Positions 1-10,948 of a stretch of 31,387 nt of DNA are shown here, piece by piece. Below the pieces are notes generated by a model. The model saw only the letters and a list, made by a program, of their open reading frames with translations, was not told where the DNA came from and ran no database searches. The DNA comes from Flammeovirgaceae bacterium (GTDB lineage Bacteria > Bacteroidota > Bacteroidia > Cytophagales > Cyclobacteriaceae). The stretch spans positions 1-31,387 of the forward strand of contig JADJMA010000031.1 in assembly GCA_016709845.1 (NCBI GenBank), given 5' to 3'. Both the position numbers and the translations under genes were made by a program. How positions within the stretch are numbered: the stretch's first letter is position 1; each line of letters opens with the position of its first letter.

Positions 1-124
1 ATTTCATGCCCCATCGTATATACATCACTAAATTGATCATCGCAACTCTTTTGTAATAAAATTTGCAAGCAATGAAGTTAACACTTACATTTAACCCATG
101 TTTCACTTAAACAATACAAATGCT

Positions 125-222
125 ATGGCAAAAAGCAAAAGAAAGCCTATAAGAAAAAGCTCGCTAAGAAAGCAGCTAAGAAATTGGTAAGTCAAAAGAA
201 GGCTACTAAGAAGAAGAAGTAA
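125..222 (+). CDS. Very short lysine-rich basic protein (frame broken by one base)
   Basis: From the ATG at 125 the literal frame stops after 21 codons. Adding one A to the A-run at 129-133 gives a continuous protein of about 32 residues, made almost entirely of Lys, Ala and Gln with a KKKLAKKAAKK core and a KKATKKKK end, stopping at TAA 220-222. A clean terminator follows 18 bases later, which supports a real, separately transcribed gene. Short lysine/alanine-rich proteins of this kind resemble histone-H1-like tails and are usually assumed to bind nucleic acid, but I do not recognise a named family. The 98-nt length is one base short of a multiple of three, as expected for a single lost base. 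Confidence 0.6.
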
Positions 223-240
223 TGAACATTAGAAATATAG

Positions 241-270
241 AAAGGTTGACAGCAATGTCAACCTTTTTTG
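241..270 (+). terminator. Rho-independent terminator after the lysine-rich gene
   Basis: AAAGGTTGAC, a 6-base loop, then GTCAACCTTT running into a T-tract. The arms pair perfectly and the hairpin starts 18 bases after the stop codon of the lysine-rich gene. Confidence 0.9.
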
Positions 271-361
271 TTTTATAGATATCTGTATGGTGTTCCTACC
301 CAACAGAAGTTATGGCGTTCATTAATAATGAGCCGATCTCTGCGTATTTTTGAACTTTAAC

Positions 362-3300
362 ATGCACCCGCGGACGATTTTATTACGAGTTGCCAAGTTT
401 CTGGCGAAACTAATACTGGGAATTCTCCTGGCGATCGTATCTCGTTGTTGCTTTCATCCATCTCCTCCCACAAGCAAAAAGATAACCGCTGAATTGGCTA
501 ACTACTTATCTTCCAAAACGAAGACCCGGATAGAAATTCAAAGCATTGAATTTTCTTTATTGGGCAAAGTAACTATTGAAGATATAACCGTATGGGACCC
601 TGATCACACAAAGATTTTTTCAGCTGCAAAAATTGAGGTCGCATCCGGAATAGCCGATCTGCTTAGCGGTCATCTCATTTTTGATAAGGTGGATATTGCG
701 GGTGTGGACTTTCATCTGATTCAACAGGAGGACGGATTAAATATTCAATTGTATTCGATGCCTTTCCGTGAGGAGAGACTTCCTCTGCAAATCAAATTAG
801 GTGACTCTGCTTTCAAAAGCATTCAATTGGATAGCATCCATTTTAAGTTTACATCGATAAAAAATGGAACTACCGTTGATGTGAAAGTAGGAAGAGTGGA
901 CGGTAAGGAAGCTGAATTTATTACCAGTCCAAATAAGATTAGAGCGAACAGTATTTACCTCAACAAGGCACAGGTAAATGTATTTCAATCTGGAAATCGG
1001 AAAATAGCCCAAGTATTCCAGACTCAACGAAAGCCAGTGCGTTTAGCCTGTTCAGTATTGATGCCGATTTAGGTATTGATTTTGAGATTACGAATCTACG
1101 TGTAGAGGATAGTGACTTCTCGCTCCACAATAACCTGATAACAACCACCCCAAAATTCGATCCGGCACACATTCAACTTGAGGATATTCAAATCAATCTT
1201 TCAGATATTCTTGTTAATGAAGACACGCTTAATGCGGATTTACTTTCACTTTCGGCACAGTGCCCGGTCTTAAGTAGACGATGCCAGGTTTGCGCTGCAA
1301 TGGAATCAACATCAATTTTCACTTACCCACTTCATCTGGCATCCAGCATCAATCAACTCGATGCAGACCTCAAGGCTTCTCCATTGAATTCAAATAAAAA
1401 TACTGATCTGGACAATCTTGAACTTAGTGTTCTTGGCAAAATTAATCCAGCGGCACTTCTAACTTCCTTAATGATGCTTTACGGAGTTCCATTCATCAAC
1501 TGGAAATCAACGGAAGTTAAACTGGAAGGCAACCACGTCCCAGGGGCAGGGGTTGATTAAAACGTTTAATTTGAAAACAGCGCATAGTTCTTTTCAAGCC
1601 GATGGAAAAATAGCGGATGTATTGAATTCTTGAAAAGCTGCTGGAAGGACATAAGGGTTAACAGCACGATCGGCTCAGACTTTAAAGAAATAATAACTCC
1701 GTTTGTTGGAGGTTTTAGTATCCCTGACGAGTTAACCATACTGGCGTTCAGTTCAGGAACTCTCAAAAAAATAACTGCTAATGGAAAGATCAATACAAAT
1801 TGGGGTAGTGTACAGTTTGACGGCGAGGCAACACCAAAGGCCGATAATACCGGACTCGATGCAACCCTAAGCGGTGAAAATGTGGGTCGCTGAGAAAATG
1901 GGTAAATGTGTCCGCGTTGGGGCCAACCGGATTTTCTTTAGTAGCAAAAGGAAATATAGGTACCGATCAGAATCTCGAAATCAAGGGATCGATCTCTCCT
2001 ATAGAAATTCTTGATCAACCCATTTTAATATCGCGATTGAAAGCCTGACCAAAAAAACTAACTCATTATCAAGGCCGCTATTAATGATCCAGTCTTTCGA
2101 TCAGAAATCCATTCAGAGATTTCATTTTCCGAACCCATAACGATAACTACCACCCCTCCAATTAGATAATTTTAAAGCGGGTGCCTTATTGCATGGAGAC
2201 AGTACCTTATCTATTTCAGGTGATTTTAAATCCAAATTAATATTAAATCAACCTTCTCTGGAAGGATCAGTTGAGGGAATAAGCATTTTACTTCGAAACC
2301 AATCGACTAAATATTTACTCGATACCATGACCTTTCAAGCTATGCTGTCGCCAACAGGCAGTGAACTTGATTATTATTCTGATAACGAAAAGGGCAAGCT
2401 CGTCTCAAACTTTGACATCAGGGATTCGCAAGATATAATCCAAAAATGGATCGGTACTATTTTTAATAAAGCGGATACCGTTAGCGCCACATCAAGCCGA
2501 CTATTAATTTCGACCTCGAAGCGGAAAACGCCAGTCTCTTTCAATTATTAGGAATTGATGTTGACAATGTTTCAAATTTAAGATTAACCGGAGATTTCGA
2601 TGAGCAAACCAAAAGCTCATCCCTTCAAGTTACCTCAGGAAAATTTAAAGGGTATGGTATTTCCTTTGATACGTTACATGCTATTCAGGATAGCGAAAGC
2701 GCGCGTATGATTGCTACCCATTTGTATTATGATTCAATTGCGCTGGGAAATATGAATCTTGATATGGTGAAGAAAGATGAAACCATACATGCTAACCTGG
2801 TATTAGCGAACGATTCTCTTACTCTATTGGGTTTGAATATCCATATTCTCCCTACAGATAGCAGTACTTTGATTTACCCCGATAAACTACTCTTTCTCAA
2901 TAAAGAATATTTTGTTGATTCAACTAATCCGGTATCGATAAGAAACAATGATTTGGCGTTCAATCATTTTCTGATTTCCCGGCCTGATATGGAAATTAAA
3001 ATGAATGGAGATTTAGATGCTTTCGATATCTCTCTTAAAAATGTAAACCTTACTCCGTTAAACTATCTGCTTGCCGGAGATACAACAATCATTAACAAAG
3101 GGTTGCTTACCGGTACAATTTCTTACGCGGGCAATCCGAAACTTAACCTAAAGGCGGTTGTCGATAGTCTTATTCTTTATAATTCAGAACCGGTAACCAT
3201 TACCGCCACTGCGGTAAGTGATAACGGCCTCGTTCCGTTTGAATTCATGCTTACCAATGAAGCAAATAAGATTAACCTGAACGGGCAATACTCTCAGCAA

Positions 3301-4963
3301 AGGATGAAGTGGATGCCTCTTTGAAACTCGATGTTAACAACCTGGAATTATTTTCATTTCTGGTTTCGGGAATCGTAGATGAAATGAATGGAACCCTAAG
3401 AGGAGAAACTACGATTCATGGGCCACTCAAGAAGCCCGTGCTAAAGGTTATTTGCAATTTCTTAATGTTGGTGTAACAACGGTCAATCCTTCCGTTACCT
3501 TTAAAATACCGGATGATCGGATTTCGATCGATGATTCAATTATACATTTAACAATTTCAGGCTCTATGATAAAGCAAATAATACATTCCATGTTAATGGG
3601 AGTCTTGATTACCAAACTCTTTCTTATAACCTGCAATTAAATGCGAGCAATTATGCACTCTAAACACGCCCGATTCTGCCTTCAGGTAACTTCAAGGGTC
3701 AACTGGTTATTGATAGTGACGCAACTATAAAAGGCCGAAAAAGGATGCTACCGTTGAAGCAAAGCTTACCATTAAGGACGCCACAAAGCTTACTTATGTA
3801 ACTCCGCAGGAAGACATTGTACTTCTTAAGGCTGAAGGAATTGTTGAATTTGTTGATCCAACATTATTGCTGGATTCTGTAGCCCATAAACAATCTATTA
3901 CGCTTTACGATTCATTAATTGCTGGGCTGCCGAACTTCAATCTAAATTCCTCCGTGGAGATAGAGAAGAATGCTGTGATCCGGATTGTTCTTGATGAAGA
4001 GTCCGGAGATTATTTAGAAACCTCGGGCGAGGCTGCTTTGGAATTGGGCTACGACCGTACGGGAAATCTTAAACTGGCAGGAAATTATACGGTTAGCAAA
4101 GGAATTTATAGTTTGTCCTTCTATAATCTGGTAAAAAAGAATTTTACGCTCGTTAATGGCTCGTCCATTAACTGGAATGGTTCCCCAAAAAACGGAGACC
4201 TCAGTATAAAAGCTGTGCATACTGTTGAGTCTAATTCCATAGGGTTGATTGGCGATGAAATTGGCGAAAATGAAAAATCAGTTTACGAAAGAGCGCTTGA
4301 TTATGAAGTGGGAATCAACATCAACGGAACAATCGAGAAACCGATCGTATCATTTTCATTAGATCTTCCACAAAAGGAGAAGGCGAACTATCCGGTGCTA
4401 GCCAATAAATTAGATCGGCTGCGACAGCCCGAGTATACCGCTGAATTAAATAAGCAAGTTTTCGGGCTCTTAGTACTTGGCGGGTTCTTGCCAGAATCCA
4501 GCAGCGCGGATATCAATTCCAGTACGATTGCAGCCACCGCCCTATCCAATAGTGTTAATAGTTTGTTGGCCAGTCAACTTAATCGTTTTGCCAGCCAGTA
4601 TATTAAAATGTAAGCTTGTTGATGTAGGGGAATACAATCATACAGCGATTATACCACCAAGTGGCAAGACTCAAACGGCTATGGATTTCCGGGTTTCGAA
4701 GTCGATCATGGATGATCGGTTGTCCTTTGAAGTAGGGGGAGATTTTAATCTCAATCAAGATCAATCGGGTAGCAACACCGGTAAAAATTACCGAGGCGAT
4801 TTCGCTATCATTTATGACCTGACCGGCAAAGGAGATAAACAACTTAAATTATTTAATAATCAAACGTTTGATATTATTATCAGAAATCAGAAACACGGGT
4901 ATCTCGTTAATCTTCATTCGCGAATTTGCCAGTAAGGGCAAAATAAGAACAACTAGAAAATGA
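362..4963 (+). CDS. tamB: TamB-type translocation/assembly module protein, frame broken several times
   Basis: An inner-membrane-anchored, periplasm-spanning protein that works with an outer-membrane TamA/TamL partner in envelope biogenesis. An N-terminal membrane segment (about residues 10-30) is followed by the typical opening in which a short helix leads to 'IEIQSIEFSLLGKVTIEDI', then long repetitive beta-rich sequence. The C-terminal DUF490 signature is clear: 'GNYTVSKGIYSLSFYNLVKK', 'FGLLVLGGFLPESS', 'LLASQLNRFASQYIK' and 'DFRVSKSIMDDRLSFEVGG'. The true end is read in the frame giving GISLIFIREFASKG and TGA at 4961. The composite is about 1530 residues, normal for Bacteroidota TamB. At least seven frame changes interrupt it, near 1000-1020, 1560-1630, 1890, 2550, 3320, 3640-3860, 4610 and 4870. 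A TTG at 350 is an alternative start. It overlaps tamL by ATGA. Confidence 0.88.
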
Positions 4964-7186
4964 AGCCATCATCCCTACATACTGTTTTTGATTTTGTACT
5001 GGCATTAACCGGCTGCACCGGCATGAAGAATATTTCTACTGAGAATCCCTTACACCGGCCATAAAATAAAAATAATTGCGAAGGGTGATGAAAAAATAAA
5101 ATTATTGTCCACTATCAATGATGTACTAAAACCAGCACCTAATAATAAAATTTTGTGGATGCGACCCGGCTTGGGCTCTTAACAATACAATTTCTGAATC
5201 AACTAAAAAGAAAAAATTCTGGAAGAATAAAATTTCGGATCCTGTTTTGCTGTCTCAAACTCATCCAACACAGGTTAGTGCCGCTATTCAGAATCGGATT
5301 TTTCATAACGGCTACTTTCACAATACCGTAACGTTTGATACGATATATATTGGACAGCGAAAGATAAAATATAAGTATACGACTCTCTGGGTAAACCCTA
5401 TCGGTTTGAAACCATTACCTTTCCCAAACCTCAAAATGATCTCACTCAAAAAATAAATGACATCCGGCAAGAATCGCTTTTGAGGAAAGGTGACATCTAT
5501 ACCTTAGAAGCCATAAAGAACGAACGAAGCAGGATTGATCTAAACCTGAAAGAACACGGGTACATCTATTTTAATCCTGAATTTATTACGCTAAAGGCCG
5601 ACACGACTACCAGTGACCATCGGGTAAAATGGGCAGATAACTATTAAACCCGAAACGCCACCGGAATCCAGAAAGCCTTATACGATACGAAAAAGTTTTA
5701 TTCATGACGACTTTATACTTGACAACGTGCCTACCGACACGCTTCAATTCGATAATTATTACTTGATTTCACAAAATAAGAATCTCCGGTTTGATGTTCT
5801 TCAACAGGGACTTTTCTAAAGCCCGGTGAAACTTTTGCCCAATCCAATTACATGCATACGATTCGGTATATGAATTCGCTTCCCATCATACGAAATGCGA
5901 GTATAAAGTTTTTTCCGCATGAAAATACCAATGAACTGGATGCAAACCTTTACCTCGCTCAGCGAAAGCGTTACGCGTATTCAGCCGAATTTAATGCCAT
6001 CTATCGGTCAACAAATTATTTTGGCCCGGGTGTAATATTCAGTTACACGGACCGAAACCGAAATAAAGCGGCTGAAATGTTTAAAATAAATTTACGCGGA
6101 AGAGTTGAGGTACAAATTGTTGATGGCGAAATTAAGCCGGCTTATGAATTAGGCTTAGAGGTTAACTATGCCTTGCCCAGACTTTATCCGGGATTTCTAT
6201 TTAATGCAGACAAAAAAAATCTGCTTAAAACAAATATCTCTGCCGGTTACAATTTATTTAATCGACTCGATCTTTATCGATTAAATTCTATCTATACAAA
6301 CTTTGGGTATCGATGGAGCAAAAAGGATCGCATCAGCCATTCTTTTAATCCTGTTGAAATTGTTTTCACCAAAATTCCTGAAGATTCTCAATCCGATGAA
6401 TTCAAGAAATATTTAGAGGAAAACCCCGGTGTACAGCGAAGCTTCGATGAACAATTTATTGTAGGCCTGGGCTATGAATATACTTTTCAATCTAAACCAA
6501 GTCGTTCGAATGAATTTTTCTTCAGAGGTGGAATTGACATGGCCGGAAATCTTCTGAATGGTTTGTACTCGGCAACAAACGCATCCAAAGATTCTTTGGG
6601 ACGATATACTTTGTTAGGCGTTCCCTATTCGCAATATCTACGTCCGCGGGTTGACCTTACGTACAACTTCAAATTAAATCAACAATCAAAATTAGTAACA
6701 CGGTTTAGTGCCGGGGTTGGTTTGCCCATAGGTAATTCAGATGTTATTCCTTACATAAAACAATTTTATGTAGGGGGCACCAATAGTTTACGTTCCTTTA
6801 TAGCCCGCTCGGTAGGGCCCGGTAGTGAGATACCCCCAGAAGGGTACAATGACTTAACTGGTGATATTCGATTGGAAGGCAACCTGGAATACAGGTTTGA
6901 TGTATATGGAAATCTGAAAGGCGCTTTGTTTATGGATGCAGGAAATATCTGGCTAACCAAAGAAGATCCATCAAGACCCGATGGAACATTTCATTTTAAT
7001 ACATTTGTTAAGCAGATTGCGATTAGCTCGGGGTGGGGCTTGCGCTGGGATTTTAGTTTTATTGTTGCCCGGCTCGACTTTGCATACACCTTGCGCACAC
7101 CCTACCTACCTGCCGGAGAAAGATGGACCACTGATATTAAGTTCTGGAATCCAGCGATTAACATAGCCATAGGTTATCCATTCTGA
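4960..7186 (+). CDS. tamL: TamL-type BamA/TamA-family outer-membrane lipoprotein, frame broken in its 5' half
   Basis: The outer-membrane beta-barrel partner of TamB in Bacteroidota. The start overlaps the tamB stop (ATGA), so the two are translationally coupled. The first residues form a lipoprotein signal, LALTGC with Cys at about residue 19. POTRA-like sequence follows: 'QVSAAIQNRIFHNGYFHNTV', then 'LLRKGDIYTLEAIKNERSRI' and 'LNLKEHGYIYFNPEFITLKA'. From 5852 to 7186 the frame is intact and encodes the barrel, with the Omp85-type 'YVGGTNSLRSFIARSVGPG' near 6765-6830 and a terminal Phe (AINIAIGYPF). The composite is about 740 residues, normal for the family. Frame changes lie near 5055, 5165, 5400, 5640 and 5810, mostly at short runs. 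Nothing suggests loss of function beyond these indels. Confidence 0.87.
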
Positions 7187-7432
7187 TTTAAAGATTAGAA
7201 CTTATAATTATTGACGTGCTGTTTTCAGGCTCAACCATTAGCCCCCTCACAAAAAATGTATCTGTTCCGTGCATTTATTCGCAATTGCTCTTTTTTGGTG
7301 CTCATAAATCTTCGATTTGCCACATGCTATAGCCGCACAGCCGATACCTATCTGGACCAATCCTAAGGTAAGAGCCAAACCCTTTCACTTTCAATAAAAC
7401 TTCTGTTTTGTGAACTAAACGTTGAATTTATT
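7187..7432. other. Intergenic stretch with one weak minus-strand reading frame
   Basis: No convincing gene lies between tamL and the arsR operator. On the minus strand, 7378 down to 7247 is open and would encode a short hydrophobic peptide with two Cys (start ...LALTLGLVQIGIGC, end HQKRAIANKCTEQIHFL), but it lacks an ATG in frame and could only begin at TTG. It may be a small broken membrane-peptide gene. The reading is uncertain. Confidence 0.25.
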
Positions 7433-7450
7433 GTTCGTATTGTTACGAAC
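7433..7450. promoter_or_regulatory. ArsR-type operator upstream of the first arsR
   Basis: GTTCGTATTGTTACGAAC is a perfect inverted repeat with 7-bp arms and a 4-base centre, ending 8 bases before the first arsR ATG. A related repeat (7784-7799, same TTCGTA/TACGAA half-sites) lies just after the gene. That arrangement is typical of an autoregulated ArsR/SmtB repressor. Confidence 0.75.
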
Positions 7451-7458
7451 TGATTAGA

Positions 7459-7765
7459 TTATGCCAACTGCCGTAGAAAAGTAAAATATACCCAAAAACA
7501 GGAGTTAATTGCCCGTTTCGGAAATGCCATTGCCAACCCCGTTCGGGTGGCCATTTTGCAACAGCTTTCCAGGCAAAGTTGCTGCTATCATGGCGATATG
7601 GCAGAGGAATTACCAATAGCACATAGCACGCTATCACAACATTTAAAGGTATTGAAGGAATCGGGCCTGATACAGGGTGAGATTGAAGCTCCTAAAATTA
7701 AGTATTGTATCAACCGCGAAAATTGGGCCATGGCCAAGGGCTTGTTGATTGGCTTCTTCGACTAA
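7459..7765 (+). CDS. ArsR/SmtB-family metalloregulator (module 1), one frameshift
   Basis: A winged-helix repressor of about 100 residues. The core reads RFGNAIANPVRVAILQQL, then QSCCYHGDMAEELPI, the recognition helix HSTLSQHLKVLKESGLI, and the wing with YCI. A Cys pair before the recognition helix and the Cys in the wing are candidate metal ligands. The arrangement resembles an arsenite site but differs from the CxC of the second arsR in this window. From ATG 7459 the frame stops after seven codons; one base lost near 7480 restores a continuous protein. The gene is bracketed by two TTCGTA-type operators and probably controls the thioredoxin, rhodanese, permease and CDF genes downstream. The inducing ligand is not known from sequence. 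Confidence 0.85.
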
Positions 7766-7782
7766 AAAAATTTGATCAAGTC

Positions 7783-7800
7783 GTTCGTATAAATACGAAT
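7783..7800. promoter_or_regulatory. Second TTCGTA-type operator, between arsR and the thioredoxin gene
   Basis: TTCGTAT-AA-ATACGAA (7784-7799) is a perfect inverted repeat with the same half-site and total length as the one at 7433-7450. It lies 32 bases before the thioredoxin ATG, so it can serve as the operator of the effector genes. Confidence 0.75.
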
Positions 7801-7832
7801 AGGTAACTATATAAAACTAATTACGCTCCAAA

Positions 7833-8068
7833 ATGAAACACATTAAAATACTCGGAACCGGGTGCGCTAAATGCAAACAAACTGAAGCCGTTGTAAAACA
7901 AGTGGTGGAACAAATGGGCATCGATGCAAAAATTGAAAAAGTAGAGGACATTCAAAAAATCATGGAGTACAATGTGCTCTCAACCCCAGTGCTGGTGATA
8001 GACGAGGTAATAAAAGTAAAAGGCCGTGTGCCCATGCCCGATGAGGTAAAAAAGTATTTTTACAATAA
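7833..8068 (+). CDS. Small redox-active thioredoxin-fold protein (CxxC)
   Basis: A thioredoxin-fold protein of about 78 residues, TM0996/Mth895-like, with the active site GTGCAKCKQT (Cys at about residues 11 and 14) and the cis-proline loop NVLSTPVLVIDE. Proteins of this type often accompany ArsP-class permeases and are thought to supply or relay thiols. Read literally, the frame runs on into the rhodanese gene. One more T at 8057-8061 would end the protein as VKKYFLQ and stop (TAA 8066-8068), the normal family length. I therefore treat it as a separate gene. It is the first effector of the arsR module and lies behind its operator. Confidence 0.82.
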
Positions 8069-8088
8069 CCCTTGTAACCAACATTATT

Positions 8089-8492
8089 ATGGAAACAAAA
8101 CAGCAATAGAAATTTGTCCTACCACAACACAGGGCCGTGTGAAAGCCGGTGCCTTACTGGTAGATGTGAGAGAGAAAGATGAAGTAGCACAACTTGCCTT
8201 CGATGTGCCTGAAATCATTAACATTCCGTTAAGCGAATTTGAAGACCGTTACAGCGAACTACCCAAAGATCGCGAACTTGTTATGGTTTGTCGTGACGGT
8301 GGCCGTAGTCTTAAAACAACGTACTACCTGATGAACCAAGGCTATGAAAATGTGATGAACATGCAGCATGGCCTGGTCCGTTGGGTACAAAGAGGGTTCC
8401 CTACTAAAGGCGATACAAATTCGGTGCTGATTAAAAGTGAAAGTGCAGGATGCTGCGACACGCCAAATAATGATGGCAGCCCTTGTTGTTAA
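8089..8492 (+). CDS. Rhodanese-like domain protein with Cys-rich tail
   Basis: A single-domain rhodanese of about 134 residues. It shows ALLVDVREKDE, IPLSEFEDRY, the active-site loop VMVCRDGGRS with the sulfur-accepting Cys, and the exit MQHGLVRWVQRGFPT. The tail carries two Cys pairs (AGCCD and SPCC), which could bind a soft metal. The ATG at 8089 continues as MET-KTAIEIC if one A is restored in the run at 8097-8100; without it the gene appears fused to the thioredoxin. A role in sulfur or thiol handling alongside the metal permease is an inference from position. Confidence 0.82.
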
Positions 8493-8504
8493 AAAGAAAT
8501 AGGT

Positions 8505-9461
8505 ATGTTCGACTGGCTTCAACATTTTGCGGATTGGCTGATCTATTTAGTTTTAAAATCGGAGCGGAAACACATTTGGGAACGGCTCTGAATTTCTTTG
8601 TATATGATACGTTCAAAATTCTCATTCTTTTTATTTTTCATTGTTTTTTAATGGAATTGTGAATGCCTATTTTCCTGTTGACCGACTTAAAAACTATCTA
8701 AATACAAAAAAGTTTTACGGTTTAGAATACTTTTTTCGCTTCGGTTTTTGGGGCCGCCACACCTTTTTGCTCATGCTCTTCGGTGCCGCTATTTATTGGC
8801 TTTGTTCAAGGTGGAATTCCACTTGGAGTAACTTTCTCTTTTTTGATAACTTCACCTTTAGTGAATGAAGTTGCTGTGGCGATGTTTCTTGGTATGTTTG
8901 GTATAAAAGCTACTTTGATTTATGTTGTTTCAGGTATTTTATTAGGTACCGTGGGTGGGTGGCTGCTTAGTAAATTTAAGCTCGAGCCTTTACTTTCAGA
9001 TTGGGTAAAATTGAAACAAGCCGAATACGAAGTGGAGAAACGAACTTTCTCTCAACGATTGCCTGAAATCTCTCGTGGAGCCTGGGATATTGTAAAAGGC
9101 GTTCTTCTTTATGTAGTAGTCGGGATTGCTATCGGTGCAGCGATGCACGGCTATGTTCCGGAAAACTTTTTCAACCAGTATTTAGGAGGTGGCGAGTGGT
9201 GGACCGTTCCGCTTGCCGTACTTGTTGCCGTACCCATGTATGCTAATGCAGCAGGAATTGTTCCTGTTATCCAGGTTTTTGTTGCCAAAGGGGTACCCCT
9301 TGGAACCGCCATTGCCTTTATGATGGCCACGGTAGGTTTATCCATTCCCCGAAGCTACTTTGCTTAAAAAAGTAATGGCCTGGCAAATGATTGCTATTTA
9401 TTTTGGAACGATTACCTTCTTTATGATTTTATCCGGTTACTTATTTAACTTCATTTTATAA
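8505..9461 (+). CDS. ArsP/DUF318-family permease, frame broken
   Basis: A polytopic efflux permease of about 320 residues of the class that includes ArsP (trivalent organoarsenical export) and the SO_0444-type Cu/Zn exporters. The family signature ATPFCSCSSVPLFIGF is encoded at about 8756-8802, with the paired Cys that bind thiophilic metal. Downstream are FLITSPLVNEVAVAMFLGMF, VPLAVLVAVPMYANAAGIVP and IAFMMATVGLS. Frame changes fall near 8560, 8640, 8740 and 9350, where SIPRSYFA should continue as LPEATLLKKVMAWQMIAIYF. The end is TAA 9459-9461, three bases before the next gene. The substrate cannot be decided from sequence; the ars neighbourhood favours arsenicals. Confidence 0.85.
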
Positions 9462-9464
9462 TTA

Positions 9465-10364
9465 ATGGCGCATTCACACAATCATACCATCCCGGCAATA
9501 ACAGCGAACGAAATAAACCGTTCATTTTCGATTGGTATTGCATTGAATGTTGTCTATGTATTGATTGAATTGTTTTATGGATGGAAAGGCGACTCCACCG
9601 CCTTACTCTCAGATGCTGTTCATAACATCGGAGATATTTCAGGATTGCTTTTAGCCTTCGCAGCCTTTCGTTTTCAAAAAATAAAAGCTGGTAAAATATT
9701 TACGTATGGCTTTAAGTAAGGTTGTGTTATCGCCTCTTTTATAAATTCGCTGTTACTTGCTTTTGCCATTGGCGCCATTGCCTGGGAAGGTGTTCAACAT
9801 ATCATTCACCCTTCACCGGTTAATGGAACCTTAGTAATGATTGTGGCTGCCATTGGAATTGTTATCAATTTTACATCTGCCTTACTATTTAAAAAAAGAG
9901 AAAAGGATGATTTGAATATCAAAGCCGCCTACTGGCATTTAATGGCTGATGCGTTAGTGTCATTAGGGGTAGTGGTTGCAGGTTTACTAATAAGATTTAC
10001 TGGTTGGTATTTTATGGATGGCATTGCTGCTTTGTTAGTTGCAGTAGTTATTTTATTCAGCACCTGGAGTTTATTTAAGGACAGTATCATAAGTATTTTG
10101 GATGGTGTTCCTTCAAGTATTAACAGCGATGAAATTAAAGAACATTTACTTGAAATAGCAGGGGTAAAAGATGTGCATCACATTCATATTTGGAGTATGA
10201 GCACAAATGAAAATGCAATCACTTGTCATATCCTCATTCAGAACACATCTGACTTAGTTTCTATAAAGCAGCAGTTAAAAAAGGAACTGGCGGAACATAA
10301 TATTTCACACAGCACCCTTGAATTTGAAACTGATGAAGAAAAGTGTGCAGACATCAATTTTTAA
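9465..10364 (+). CDS. CDF-family cation exporter with an in-frame stop codon
   Basis: A cation diffusion facilitator (Zn/Cd/Co type) that exports divalent metal by proton antiport. A His-rich start (MAHSHNHT) precedes the helices. The transport site shows LLSDAVHNIGD in helix 2 and HLMADALVSLG in helix 5, an HD-HD pairing expected for Zn/Cd. The C-terminal cytoplasmic domain has VHHIHIWSM. Total length is about 299 residues, normal. At 9717-9719 the frame meets TAA between TYGFK and GCVIASFINS and is then open in the same frame to 10364. Relatives usually have Lys, Arg or Gln here, so a one-base substitution to stop is likely. It starts three bases after the permease stop, so it belongs to the same operon. 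Confidence 0.85.
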
Positions 10365-10366
10365 AA

Positions 10367-10818
10367 ATGAAAACGAAAACGGAAATTTTTATTGAACTGT
10401 GGATAGAAGCTCGAACAAGGTTTACTAACCCATTGACAACTATTACAACAGCGGATTTGAAAAAGAAATTGTTGCCCGCACAAAATAGTGTTGGTTTTTT
10501 AATCAGGCATATTGGTGATGTGGAATTGCTTTTTGCTAAAAATGTTTTTGGAGCCAGTGAGGTAAAAGTATCTCTACAAACAGTGATCGAAAAACACGAC
10601 ACAGGCGAATGGACAAATCTTAAAGAACTGAAAGAATATGTTTCTCTTTCTTTGAAACATTGAAAGCAATAGTTGAAAAACAATTAGAGGAAGATTGGGA
10701 AACAATAATTACCACAAAAGAATTTGGAACTAAAACAAAAGCGGAAGCATTCGGTAGAATTGTATCACACACCACTTATCATGCCGGGCAGTTAGCCTTA
10801 ATTTTAAAATATGGTTAA
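10367..10818 (+). CDS. DinB/DUF1572-like small protein, one frameshift
   Basis: A protein of about 150 residues with the four-helix DinB-like pattern. It has SVGFLIRHIGDVELLFAKNVF near the first conserved His and SHTTYHAGQLALILKYG at the end, which supplies the other His ligands usual for this metal-binding fold. One T is missing near 10650: SLSLKH-stop should read SLSFETLKAIVEKQLEEDWE. The start overlaps nothing and lies two bases after the CDF stop, so the gene is the last member of module 1. The biochemical role is unknown; some relatives are thiol-dependent transferases. The 130 bp up to the next gene hold no gene I can support, although the same frame stays open for 34 codons past the TAA. 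Confidence 0.75.
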
Positions 10819-10948
10819 ACATGGCTTACCAGCATTTCAAAAACACAACTAAATTTCTATCATTATGAACAAGAACAATTAGAAGTTGTTGAGCATAAAA
10901 CCAAAACACATTGGCTAAATTAATTTAACCTCTTTCTTTCAAAACACT

